A DNA stretch of 64,000 bases from Zizania palustris (taxonomy: Eukaryota; Streptophyta; Magnoliopsida; Poales; Poaceae), in NCBI GenBank assembly GCA_019279435.1, contig JAAALK010000283.1:56773700-56837699 (forward strand), read 5' to 3'. A program made the translations under genes and the position numbers. Of the stretch, positions 36,036 through 45,270 are shown in pieces (the first letter of the stretch is position 1; every line of letters begins with the position of its first letter). Under the pieces are notes generated by a model. It had not been told where the DNA came from. It worked only from the letters and a program-made list of their open reading frames with translations, and did not search any database.

Positions 36036-39000
36036 TCACAAAATGCCGTAAGGGTGACAAATGCCAAGTTCCCCACGCAAGTAAGCAAATCGAGAAGCAT
36101 CGAGGGGTTTTGTAAAAATATCGGCAAGCTGGTGTTGGGTATCAACATATTGAAGTTCAATATCACCCTTCTCATTGTGATCTCTGAGAAAATGATACCG
36201 TACATCAATGTGTTTGGTTCTGGAGTGCTGAACCGGGTTGTTTGCAATACAAATAGCACTAGTGTTATCACAGAAAAGTGGAACACTCTTATAATCTAAC
36301 CCGAAATCCCGCAAAGTGGAAACCATCCACAAAATCTGAGAGCAACAGCTAGCTGCAGCAACATATTCGGCCTCAGCCGTCGATTGTGCAACACTAGACT
36401 GTTTGCGGGAAGACCAGCAAACCAGAGACGTACCCAGAAAATGACAAGTACCAGAGGTACTCTTCCTATCAATTCTACACCCAGCAAAATCCGCATCTGA
36501 ATAACCTCTAAGACATAAAGATGAAGATGATGAATACCATATGCCAAATTCAAGGGTGTGCTTGAGATACCTTAGAATGCGCTTAACCGCTTGGCGGTGC
36601 GAAGCTCGTGGTGAAGCCTGAAAACGAGCGCACAGACACACAGCGAAGTGTATGTCCGGCCTCGTGGCAGTCAAGTAGAGGAGGGAGCCGATCATGCTCC
36701 GAAACTCCTTCTGATCTACGGCTTCTCCATCTTCGTCAGGGTCCAATGCTACAGATGTAGCCATTGGAGTGGCGAGGGGCTTCGCATCGGACATGTCGAA
36801 TTTCTTGAGCAGGTCCTTGGTGTACTTTGTCTGGTGGACAAAAGTACCTTGTTTGCTTTGCTTGATTTGCAAACCAAGGAAAAAGGTGAGTTCACCCATC
36901 ATTGACATTTCAAATTCCCTGCTCATGGTATCTGCAAACTCGGCAACCAAAGCATGAGAAGAGCCACCAAAGATGATATCATCCACATAAATCTGCACTA
37001 GAAGGAAATCTTTGCCATGCTTGAGAGTAAACAAAGTTTTATCAACAGAGCCCATCAAATACCCTCGCTCAAGCAGAAAAGACTTAAGTCTATCATACCA
37101 AGCCCGAGGGGCCTGCTTGAGTCCATAAAGAGCCTTATGAAGTTTAAGGACTTTATGTGGGTACTTGGGGTTTTCAAAACCAGGGGGTTGTTTTACATAA
37201 ACATCTTCACCTATGAAGCCATTAAGAAAAGCACTTTTGACATCCATTTGATAGAGTTTGAATCCCCGGGATGTCGCAAAGGCAAGCAAAATCCTAATGG
37301 CCTCAAGGCGAGCAACAGGTGCAAAAGTTTCAGTAAAATCAATCCCTTCTAGTTGAGAAAAGCCCTGAGCTACAAGTCTAGCCTTATTTCTAACAATTGT
37401 CCCATCCTCCCCTTGTTTATTTTTAAAAATCCATTTTGTTCCAATGAAATGAACATTTGGTGGAGGATCAACTAAAGTCCAGACTTGGTTTCTTTCAAAA
37501 TTCTCAAGCTCTTCATGCATGGCATTGATCCAACTAGAATCAGAAAGTGCATGACTAACATCTAAGGGCTCGAAAGAAGCAACAAAAGCCGCATTAGTGA
37601 AATGAGCGTGAGAACGTGTTACCCTTTGATCAAGCTCACCAATGATCTGCTCGGGAGGGTGCATCCTTTGGACATGATGTGGAGCCTCGCGGCGGGATGC
37701 AGTCTCCCCCTCAACTTGTGCGTTGGTGTGGTCCAAGATGACCGATGTTGAGGTAGTCGCTTCGGGACCTCGTGCCGAAGTAGTTGAAGCGGGGTCAGCT
37801 TCGGGGGTTGATGTCGAGGGTAGTAGGGGTTCATCCTCGAATTCTCCGGGATCTTCGTCTTCGAATAAGGTCTGTTCCATGTCGTGTTCATTTGCCTGTT
37901 CAAAAGCAGAACTAACAGAGGGGGTTGATTCATCAAAAGTCACATCACATGACTCGATGACAGTGTTAGTTTCCAAGTTATAAACACGATAAGAATGACC
38001 ATGAGTAGTATAACCCAAAAAGATCCCGTCAGAAGATCGCGACTCAAATTTATCCAAGTTACCACGTTTTAGGATAAAGCAGCGACAGCCAAAAACTCGA
38101 AGATGAGTAACCTTGGGCTGTCTCCCAAAACGCAGCTCATAAGATGTCAAGTTCAAAATTGAGCGCAAGAAAATTCGGTTTGAGATGTAACATGCTGTGT
38201 TCATGGCCTCAGCCCAGAATTTTCTAGGAGTCCTATGCTCATCAAGCATCGTCCTAGCCATCTCAACCAAAGTGCGGTTTTTCCTCTCAACAACACCGTT
38301 CTGTTGAGGAACCCGCGGAGCAGAGAATTGATGTTCTATGCCATGCTCCATGCAAAAGTCAACAAAGAGACTATTTTTGAACTCGGTGCCATTATCGCTT
38401 CGAATGAATTTTAATGCACCAGGGAGTTCAGTAAAAAGTCTCAAAGCCAAGCTCCGAAAGTGTGAAAACACTTCATCCTTGCTGGCAAGAAAGAAGACCC
38501 AAGAGTAGCGAGAGAAATCGTCGACAATAACAAGTACATACCACTTGCCGCCTAAAGAACTAACCCGAGAAGAACCTACAGTGTCCATATGGAGAAGTTC
38601 TCCGGGCTGTTCAGTCATCACTGTGGTGACTGGCGAATGCGAAGCGGCAATCATTTTTCCATGTCGACATGGAGCGCAAACTAAATTCTTCTCAAACTTG
38701 AGCTTGGGCAATCCTCGGATCAAACCTAGGGCGCTCAGACGAGCGAGCAATTCAAAGCTCATATGCCCTAGTCTCCTATGCCACTTCCAAAGCTCAGAAG
38801 TCGAATGTGCAACAAGACAATGAGAAGAACCAGACGACTCTGAAAAATCAGCTCCAAAAACTCTCCCAACCCTAAAGATCTTACACACAACAACGCCATC
38901 AGAATCGAGCACTTGCGAAGTATCGCGATGAAATCGCACTTCGAAGCCCTCATCAAGCAACTGAGATACAGACAGCAAATTGTATCCCAGGTTTTCAACC

Positions 39001-39203
39001 AAAGCAACATCTTTGAGAGTGAAGTTCGAATTAATTCTTACCACACCTTTACCTTTCACTCTACTCCTTCGATTGTTTCCGAAGGTGATATGTTCCCTTT
39101 GCTTGGTTGTTGTGAGGCTGGAGAACCAATTTGCATCTCCGGTCATGTGGCGCGAACAACCGGAGTCCATGATCCACGTGCCCTCCAAGCCTCGACCTGT
39201 CGC
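36036..39203 (-). CDS. pol: Copia pol polyprotein (protease, integrase, RT, RNase H)
   Basis: 1055 residues, open throughout and in the same frame as gag, beginning right after a UAG codon (39204-39206). The aspartic protease motif DSG is at residues 13-15. Next come the pre-integrase zinc-binding block (WHRRLGHMS...CAPCRHGK), the integrase core (LHMDTVGS, FIRSDNGTEF, APRVPQQNGVVERKNR) and the Copia-type RT with YVDD in LLVQIYVDDIIFGG (near 36980). The RNase H region follows (GYSDADFAGC, STAEAEYVA, TKHIDVRYHFLRDH), ending GELGICHPYGIL. All expected catalytic motifs are present with no break. No good ATG starts this frame, so it is most simply a continuation of gag by readthrough. Confidence 0.93.
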   Translation of the reverse strand, partial: ATGRGLEGTWIMDSGCSRHMTGDANWFSSLTTTKQREHITFGNNRRSRVKGKGVVRINSNFTLKDVALVENLGYNLLSVSQLLDEGFEVRFHRDTSQVLDSDGVVVCKIFRVGRVFGADFSESSGSSHCLVAHSTSELWKWHRRLGHMSFELLARLSALGLIRGLPKLKFEKNLVCAPCRHGKMIAASHSPVTTVMTEQPGELLHMDTVGSSRVSSLGGKWYVLVIVDDFSRYSWVFFLASKDEVFSHFRSLALRLFTELPGALKFIRSDNGTEFKNSLFVDFCMEHGIEHQFSAPRVPQQNGVVERKNRTLVEMARTMLDEHRTPRKFWAEAMNTACYISNRIFLRSILNLTSYELRFGRQPKVTHLRVFGCRCFILKRGNLDKFESRSSDGIFLGYTTHGHSYRVYNLETNTVIESCDVTFDESTPSVSSAFEQANEHDMEQTLFEDEDPGEFEDEPLLPSTSTPEADPASTTSARGPEATTSTSVILDHTNAQVEGETASRREAPHHVQRMHPPEQIIGELDQRVTRSHAHFTNAAFVASFEPLDVSHALSDSSWINAMHEELENFERNQVWTLVDPPPNVHFIGTKWIFKNKQGEDGTIVRNKARLVAQGFSQLEGIDFTETFAPVARLEAIRILLAFATSRGFKLYQMDVKSAFLNGFIGEDVYVKQPPGFENPKYPHKVLKLHKALYGLKQAPRAWYDRLKSFLLERGYLMGSVDKTLFTLKHGKDFLLVQIYVDDIIFGGSSHALVAEFADTMSREFEMSMMGELTFFLGLQIKQSKQGTFVHQTKYTKDLLKKFDMSDAKPLATPMATSVALDPDEDGEAVDQKEFRSMIGSLLYLTATRPDIHFAVCLCARFQASPRASHRQAVKRILRYLKHTLEFGIWYSSSSSLCLRGYSDADFAGCRIDRKSTSGTCHFLGTSLVCWSSRKQSSVAQSTAEAEYVAAASCCSQILWMVSTLRDFGLDYKSVPLFCDNTSAICIANNPVQHSRTKHIDVRYHFLRDHNEKGDIELQYVDTQHQLADIFTKPLDASRFAYLRGELGICHPYGIL

Positions 39204-41666
39204 CTACACATGATAAGAACGCCTCGATCGCTCAGTGCTGGGGTGAGTAAAATAATGACGAGGCATCCAGCACTGAGTGACACGAGTAGTAGGCACAGTA
39301 AAAGTAGACGGTCTACGCACATAAAAATCAGAATGATGCAAAGTGCGAGGTCTACCTACATGCAAAGAGCGTAAAGCATGTTGAGGTCTCCTACTCTGAC
39401 GAGGTACAAAGCTACTCGCCCGAGGTCTACCACCATATGGAACATGGTGAACACCTCGAGGAGCAAAACCTCTCCGAGAAGCACGAGGAGCCTCAAAAAC
39501 AGGACGAGAGTAGAACTCAGACTCATGCATACCTAAAGATGGGTAATGCATGTCCTGATAACTCATCGCCTGTGCACGTCGCTCATCCTTGATGCGACGG
39601 AAACAGAAACCAACCAAATGACCCGCCCTCTGACAATAAGAACAGTGAAACACTCTCCTGGGGGCACTCTCATGGGTCATAGGAGCAACTCTCACAGGCT
39701 CCTTGGGTTTCTTCTGAGTGGCTTTCTTGGGAGGATTTTTCTTGATAGGAGGTGTGGTTTTCTTTTGTGGATGGGTAGGCTTTTTGGCTGGAGGGGTGTC
39801 CAACAGAGCTCTCTCTTTCTCTAGGGTGGTGGGAGAGGTGAAAACAGTTTTGGTTTTGCTGTCTGAAGCTATCCTCTCAAAACCCAAACCTAGAGCTACC
39901 CCGGCTCTATCAGCACACAACTTGGTCTTGGCCAAGAGCAAATCCATCCTACCCTTCCCTTCAGTGCATTTATTCACCACAGAAAGAAGGTATTCATTTT
40001 CGGACATGAGATTTTCAGCTCGCTCTCTGACAGTGCCTAGCTGGTCCTTAAGGGTGATGCAAGTGTCACAAACAGGTTGCACATCCTTAGAACTACCGGC
40101 CCTCTCCAATCTAGCCTCCAAATCATGAACATGCTTATCACGTAAAGAAATGCTATCGCGTAATAAAGAGCAGTTCATGCAATCAATAATATCATGAGGT
40201 CTAGAATCCACCTCCAAAAGCTGCTTCTGTGCAGTCTCAAGCTCAGAAAGAGTTTGAGCATGTACAGAACGCAACTGAGCAAGCTCACTCATGACAACAG
40301 AACATGATTCACATTCAGCATCATCATATTTAGACTTAAGCAAGGCATATTCAGTAGACATATTTTCTAGCCTAAGTCTAAGGTCTTTTCTTTCTCTAGC
40401 GGCTTGCACAAGTAATCTATCCTGACCAAGCACTACTTTATTCAGCTCATCTAATTTAATTAGAAGCTGGTCAGATGATAGGTTTACCTCAGATGAGTCA
40501 AGCTCATCGCCGCTGTGATCGCTGTCGGCCATGAAGCAAAGGCCGGTGAAGTCACGTCCCTTCTTGTCCTTCTTGTCCTCCTTCCTTGGGGACTCCTCCT
40601 CCTCAGAGCTCGACTCCTCAGTTGAGGACGTGTCGATGTCGCTGAGAGCAGCAACAAAGGCTCTGGAAGCGGCCTTGGCTACTTTCTTAGCCATCTTGCC
40701 GCGCTTGCCCTTCACAAAGGGCTTCCTCTCCTTTTTGTGGTATTTGGGGCGGTCACTCTCATCTCTCTTTTTGATCTTGGGGCAATTAGCCTTGATGTGA
40801 GAAGTGTCGCCACATTCATAGCAACCACTAAAACCACTTCTCCTCTGATCCCGTCTCTCATGATGAAAGCGGGTGAACCTCCGGGCAATGAGAGCAAGCT
40901 CATCATCAGCTAGAGTATCCACCTGCTCCTTTGTGACGGAGACCAGGGAGGACAAAGCAAAACCATCTGCAAGAACACAAGTGCCTGATGTGCTTGGTTC
41001 TGCAGTGGTGCCACGGCTAGTGCTAGAAACCAATGCCAATGGCTGTGGCAAAGAGCTTCTGTGCACTGCAAGAGATGCCTTGGCAATCTCTGTGGACTTC
41101 AGCTTGCTAAAGAGTTCATCACAGGTTAGAGTGTCATAGCCTGTGGACTCCTCAATGCTGGATATCTTCACCTCCCATATGCTACGGTCAAGAGCATAGA
41201 GAAGCTTGATAGCCCTATCATGATCACTGTAAGCAAGCGTCCCGTTGGATCGCAAGTTACTCACTATAGCATCAAAGCGCGAAAACATGGCATCTATAGA
41301 TTCACCAGGTGCCTGCACAAACAGCTGATACTGTTGGTTGTAGGTGCTTTGGCGCCTGGCCTTAATCTGAGTAGAGCCCTCATGATAAATAGTGAGCGTT
41401 GTCCAAATTTCCCTAGCAGTCCGAAGGTGCTGCACCCTATCAAACTCACTCCGACTCAAACCAATGAACAGTATGTTCCTTGCCTTCGAGTTGGCAATAT
41501 ATTGATCTTTTTCGGTTTGAGTGGTGCGGGTATCAGGGATGGAGTATTGTGAGTCCACAATCTCCCAAATTGCATTTCCTTGGCTTAACAAGTAAGCCTC
41601 CATGCGCACCTTCCAGTATGCAAAATCTGTCCCATCGAACAGAGGAATTTTACTGCCTCTATCCAT
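39204..41666 (-). CDS. gag: Copia gag protein with extended C-terminal region
   Basis: 820 residues from the ATG at 41664-41666 to UAG at 39204-39206. The N-terminal retrotransposon gag domain (about 5-205; FDGTDFAYWKVRM...) is followed by a CCHC knuckle at 282-295 (CYECGDTSHIKANC). An acidic Ser-rich stretch and a long coiled-coil segment (about 390-600) come next, then a Lys/Pro-rich stretch and a second CCHC motif at 675-688 (CSYCQRAGHLVGFC). The long C-terminal extension with a coiled coil is characteristic of Sirevirus gag. It would form the cytoplasmic particle that packages element RNA. Confidence 0.92.
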   Translation of the reverse strand: MDRGSKIPLFDGTDFAYWKVRMEAYLLSQGNAIWEIVDSQYSIPDTRTTQTEKDQYIANSKARNILFIGLSRSEFDRVQHLRTAREIWTTLTIYHEGSTQIKARRQSTYNQQYQLFVQAPGESIDAMFSRFDAIVSNLRSNGTLAYSDHDRAIKLLYALDRSIWEVKISSIEESTGYDTLTCDELFSKLKSTEIAKASLAVHRSSLPQPLALVSSTSRGTTAEPSTSGTCVLADGFALSSLVSVTKEQVDTLADDELALIARRFTRFHHERRDQRRSGFSGCYECGDTSHIKANCPKIKKRDESDRPKYHKKERKPFVKGKRGKMAKKVAKAASRAFVAALSDIDTSSTEESSSEEEESPRKEDKKDKKGRDFTGLCFMADSDHSGDELDSSEVNLSSDQLLIKLDELNKVVLGQDRLLVQAARERKDLRLRLENMSTEYALLKSKYDDAECESCSVVMSELAQLRSVHAQTLSELETAQKQLLEVDSRPHDIIDCMNCSLLRDSISLRDKHVHDLEARLERAGSSKDVQPVCDTCITLKDQLGTVRERAENLMSENEYLLSVVNKCTEGKGRMDLLLAKTKLCADRAGVALGLGFERIASDSKTKTVFTSPTTLEKERALLDTPPAKKPTHPQKKTTPPIKKNPPKKATQKKPKEPVRVAPMTHESAPRRVFHCSYCQRAGHLVGFCFRRIKDERRAQAMSYQDMHYPSLGMHESEFYSRPVFEAPRASRRGFAPRGVHHVPYGGRPRASSFVPRQSRRPQHALRSLHVGRPRTLHHSDFYVRRPSTFTVPTTRVTQCWMPRHYFTHPSTERSRRSYHV

Positions 41667-41716
41667 GTCGCCAACAGATCAAAAAACCGGTTAAGGTCAA
41701 CTGGTGATCTTAACCC

Positions 41717-41728
41717 GCTCTGATACCA
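41717..41728 (-). promoter_or_regulatory. Copia primer-binding site (initiator tRNA-Met)
   Basis: On the element's strand TGGTATCAGAGC, two bases inside the 5' LTR; complementary to the 3' end of plant initiator methionine tRNA, the usual Copia primer. Confidence 0.95.
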
Positions 41729-41730
41729 AT

Positions 41731-43741
41731 TGTTGGACCGGAAACGGCGACCAGAGGGGGGGTGAATGGGAGCTTTTAAAATTTCTGGCTAAGAACTTAG
41801 CCTTCGGTTCTGTTCTGTCTTCTGCGGAACAGGCTTCGAACGCAACCTTCGAAGGTCTGGTTCGGAGGTACTTCGACAGCTCCGAACACAGGCTTCGCAG
41901 GAGCAAAAGTTCGAAGCCAAGAAGACTTCGCTCCACTAACAACCCTCGAAAATCTACTCTGCTAAGTCAGTGCAGGCTCCGCACACGAGGTGCTTCGAGC
42001 AGGCTTCGCACTTCACCCTTCGCAAGAGTGGACAGCCCCCTGAGGACTTCGACCAAGTACTTGGCGACAGCAACGGGTGCTGGGCTTCGTACCCGAAGGT
42101 CTACACGCACACGCAAATGGACTACGCTAAGGGCTTCGACACAAGAAGCACAACGGGAAAAGATCAGGGCTTCGCTAGTAAGCAGCGAGGTTTTGCCTCG
42201 TGTTACACAGAGCGACAGCACACTGACAAAACACACCTCGCACGAAAAACAACCTTCGCCTCAACAGGCTTCGGTGCACTAAACTAGCGAAGTATGTAGA
42301 TCGAGCTCAAGCAAAAAGCACAAGACAAACAGGGCTTCGCCGCTTGAACAAGGAACACTGAAAATGAACTCAGGATGTATTCAATCGAAGTGTGGCTACA
42401 GGAGCTCAACAGTAAATGCTCAAAGTGTTAAATGTTACCTACCGAGCCCCCATATTTATAGCCCACGGCTTCATCCTAAGGAAGTGACTACTTTACCCCT
42501 AGGGTTTACAACAGATTTGTCTCTACAGAACTAAGGGGTACAAAAGGTAGTCCACCTTTATTTTGGAGGCTTCTCTGTCAGCTGCAGAGGGGACAGTGTC
42601 AGCCTTTTTCAGAACAGACAGTGTCAGCCTTTACAGAGTTGACTTCTGGAACCTCCCTTCGCACGCGAGGGTGCGGAAGCTTCGGCGAGAAGCCTGCAGC
42701 CTGTTGGCCTTCGCTCCGCCGAAGAAGACCTTCGATACAGTGACGGTTTTGAGCCGAAGCCGTCAAAGCCCTTGGGCCTTCGCACCACCACCTCCGGAGT
42801 GGATCACCACGGCTTCGCAGCTACTCCGAGCTCGAACACCGTCCGTCCGTGTACCGAAGCCATGCATGGCCGAAGCACCTCAAGTCATCCTCACTCCGGA
42901 GCTAGCCTCGCTCCGAAGTCCTTCACACTCCGAAGCTCCACCTTCGGAGTACCACCCTTCGAAGTCCCTCCTTCGTCCAAGGCCTCCGCATGAAGCATTC
43001 CATGAGCACTTCGTCGCAGTGTCTCACTCCGAGCACACTCCTCGACGAGCCTCACCCGGACCATGCCTTCAATGCGCCTCGACTTCTGAGAGCTTCGTCG
43101 GGCCACCTTCGAGTGTCTCCCTCCGGAGCACACTTCGAACACCTTGCCTCCGCAGAGGACTTGTTCCACCAACTCCGAAGTCACTCCATTCGGAGTACCT
43201 TCGAAGTGCCTCACCTCCGAGGACTTGTCTCGGAGTACCTTCAGCCGGAGCCACGCTCCGCACTCTCTGCCTTCACCTGGTACGCCTCGACCCGAGGACC
43301 GACCCGGACCACCTTCGCAGCCACCGTGACGGAGCTCCCCGCTCCCTTGGCATCAAACCACCCGCTTGACCCAAGTTCACCTGGCTCGAACCCTGTCCGT
43401 CGCCTCCGAAGTCCCTGCGCACCACCGACAAGCAGACAAGTGTATCCAGTACTCCGGAGACCTCTCCGGGTTAGCAACCTTCGGCACACACTCCGGTGTA
43501 CCGCCCAAAGTACCGAAGCCATCGGTACGAACCCTGTCATCGCGTACTGTCGGACCCCTCCGACGAGCACACTCCGCTGCACAGCTGCAGCAAGCAAACA
43601 CCGAACATACTCCGGTGACACACCTCCGAACACCCTTCGGAGGTACCACCTCCGAAGCCCCTCCGGAGGTACCCTTCGAACAGAGGGTAAAATCCAGTCA
43701 ATCACTCATCACAAAACACCGAAACCACCCTTGGTTTCTCA
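41731..43741 (-). repeat. Copia 5' LTR
   Basis: 2011 bp, TG...CA, aligned without gaps to 32852-34862 (constant offset 8879). It supplies the element's promoter. Confidence 0.96.
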
Positions 43742-43746
43742 CAATA

Positions 43747-44211
43747 GAACCTACAATTAAAGCTATTGTAACAAGAAGCTTGGAAATACGTTTGATAAAA
43801 TTAATTTCTTGCTTTAGCTGACAAATCTCTGTATTCAATTGTGTAACCTCGACCTGCAGTGACTCAATTTTTTGCTTTAGCTGGTAATTAATATCATGAA
43901 CAGAAGCCACATCCAATGAACGCAGGTAAGACAAATATTGCTCTTCACTCCTGATGAAACCGCAAGTTCTGGGATCTTCCTGGAAGAAATGATGAACCAA
44001 CATTGCATTTTTTCACAAGTCAAAATGTAGAGTCAGAGCAAGGCATGAATATCACCTTAATGTTGTTTGGACACTTGAAAAATAGTTGGTCGTAGGAATT
44101 ATATTGCTTGCTTCGGATTCTAATCAACGGAATGTGGCAGCGTGGACACTCAACCAACGGCAGCTGCTTTCCCTTCCTTGCACTGGATGTACCGCTCCAT
44201 GATGATTCCAT
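43747..44211 (-). pseudogene. MULE second gene: GRF-type zinc finger, coiled coil, hydrophobic tail (3' end split by Copia)
   Basis: Exon 1 is 44056-44211 (ATG to a GT donor); exon 2 starts at 43979 and runs to the Copia insertion at 43746. The product starts MESSWSGTSSARKGK and has four cysteines spaced like a GRF zinc finger (CPRC at 22-25, Cys47, Cys58). A coiled coil follows (about 75-115; LKQKIESLQVEVTQLNTEI) and then a hydrophobic stretch (KLLVTIALIVGSIV) resembling a tail anchor. The insertion is only a few codons before the ancestral stop, so most of the protein is still encoded; translation now runs about 16 codons into LTR sequence. Convergent orientation to mudrA recalls maize MuDR mudrA/mudrB, but this protein is not mudrB-like. 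Function unknown; the GRF assignment is by cysteine pattern only. Confidence 0.7.
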
Positions 44212-44413
44212 CTCGTCGCTGTTCGATGCCGCCGCTGGAGAAGACGCCCTCTCGTCGCCCCGTCGCCAAGCCGTCGCCCCGCCGCCAAGCCGTAAAGCCG
44301 TAAAGCCGTCGCCACCAAGCCCTAGCTGGTGTCGATTCGATTTGAATGGGGAAGAAGAGCATTGTATGTGAGGGCAAGATGGGAAATACCAAAATACAAT
44401 ACGGATGTCAGAT

Positions 44414-44541
44414 GGTCAAAGCGTACAAAATGGCACTGTACAGACAAGAGAAAAATTGTAATGGCATATGTACAAATAAACGAATTATAATGGCAAAGTT
44501 GCAATGCACAGAAATTGTAATGGCATATATCCAAAAAACCC
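44414..44541 (-). repeat. MULE right terminal inverted repeat
   Basis: Reverse complement of 28916-29034 with minor differences; ends CCC, followed by the 9-bp duplication TTTACTTTA (44542-44550). Confidence 0.92.
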
Positions 44542-44550
44542 TTTACTTTA

Positions 44551-45270
44551 CCATCTGAAGATACGGGCCCGTCTGGACTTAACTTGCCTGAGACCAATGC
44601 GAATATTTTGGGTAGGCCTTAATCACAGCCCATTTAATCCCGGCCCATATAGATAGGAAATTTTTTACCGGCAAATTTTACTTTACATTTGTTTTGATCT
44701 GTTTACTTCTCTTCTCGGTACATCTTATTTTATTGGCACCATACTGAAACAAAATCAACTCTACCCAACCAAATAAAAATCTACAGCCAAAGCATATTTG
44801 ACACGAGCCCGGTCTAACCTTCCTTTTTGACAACAGATGAGAATTCCGAATGACTACTTCACGTGGCGGGAGCAGAAGCAAGACTGACACACCATGCAAT
44901 GCAGGTAAGGGGGCAGGAGAACGGCAACGATTTTGATTACTCGGTAGTAAGCGATTGGTGAAAATAGGACAGGCCATAGACATTATTGTTTCAATGCCTA
45001 TCAAAGGCCGCTATAGCATCCAACCATAACATAATATATAGTTAAGAAAGGGGGTGATAATTAGGGGTAGAAAAGGATGAGGGGTCAAAATAGAGCTCCC
45101 GGAGAACATACAGATGGGTCCAAGAAACATCAGCGCCGTAAAGGCCTTGTGCTAGACTAGGGACAAACTCTCTTCGACGACAATTGCTGATCCGCGACGC
45201 GACAGTCTCTAAGGCCACAGTGTAAGAGGAATTGCTGCCCTGGACGATGGCTTCAGACGAGAGCCGGATT
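44551..45270. other. Former upstream region of TyrA; 3' flank of the CID-like gene
   Basis: Immediately right of the MULE. On the minus strand it carries TATATGGGCC and AAATGGGCT (about 44625-44652), which match plant site-II/TCP-type promoter motifs (TGGGCC/T). This suggests it was the TyrA promoter before insertion. The right part should contain the 3' untranslated region of the RNA-binding gene. No other gene seen. Confidence 0.5.

Larger units (their letters stand above)
32852..43741 (-). mobile_element. Full-length Copia LTR retrotransposon, Sirevirus-like
   Basis: A 10,890-bp element on the minus strand, with 2011-bp LTRs starting TG and ending CA and a 5-bp target duplication CAATA (32847-32851 and 43742-43746). 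Order in its own sense: 5' LTR, primer-binding site complementary to initiator tRNA-Met, gag, pol (protease, integrase, reverse transcriptase, RNase H), polypurine tract, 3' LTR. Integrase before RT places it in Copia. Its large size, extended coiled-coil gag, several purine-tract copies before the 3' LTR, and LTRs full of short palindromes point to the Sirevirus (Maximus) lineage; that placement is an inference. It interrupts the MULE's second gene. Confidence 0.95.
28916..44541 (+). mobile_element. Mutator-like element (MULE), interrupted by a Copia element
   Basis: Both ends start GGGTTTTTT on their own strand and form terminal inverted repeats of about 120-128 bp (28916-29034 and 44414-44541). 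They share ATTACAATTT, GCATTGCAACTTTG and TTGTACGCTTTGACC. A perfect 9-bp duplication TTTACTTTA flanks the element. It carries a mudrA-like transposase pseudogene on the plus strand and a small zinc-finger gene on the minus strand, convergent with it. Removing the 10,890-bp Copia insertion and its 5-bp duplication leaves about 4.7 kb. It lies between TyrA and the RNA-binding protein gene. Confidence 0.95.
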
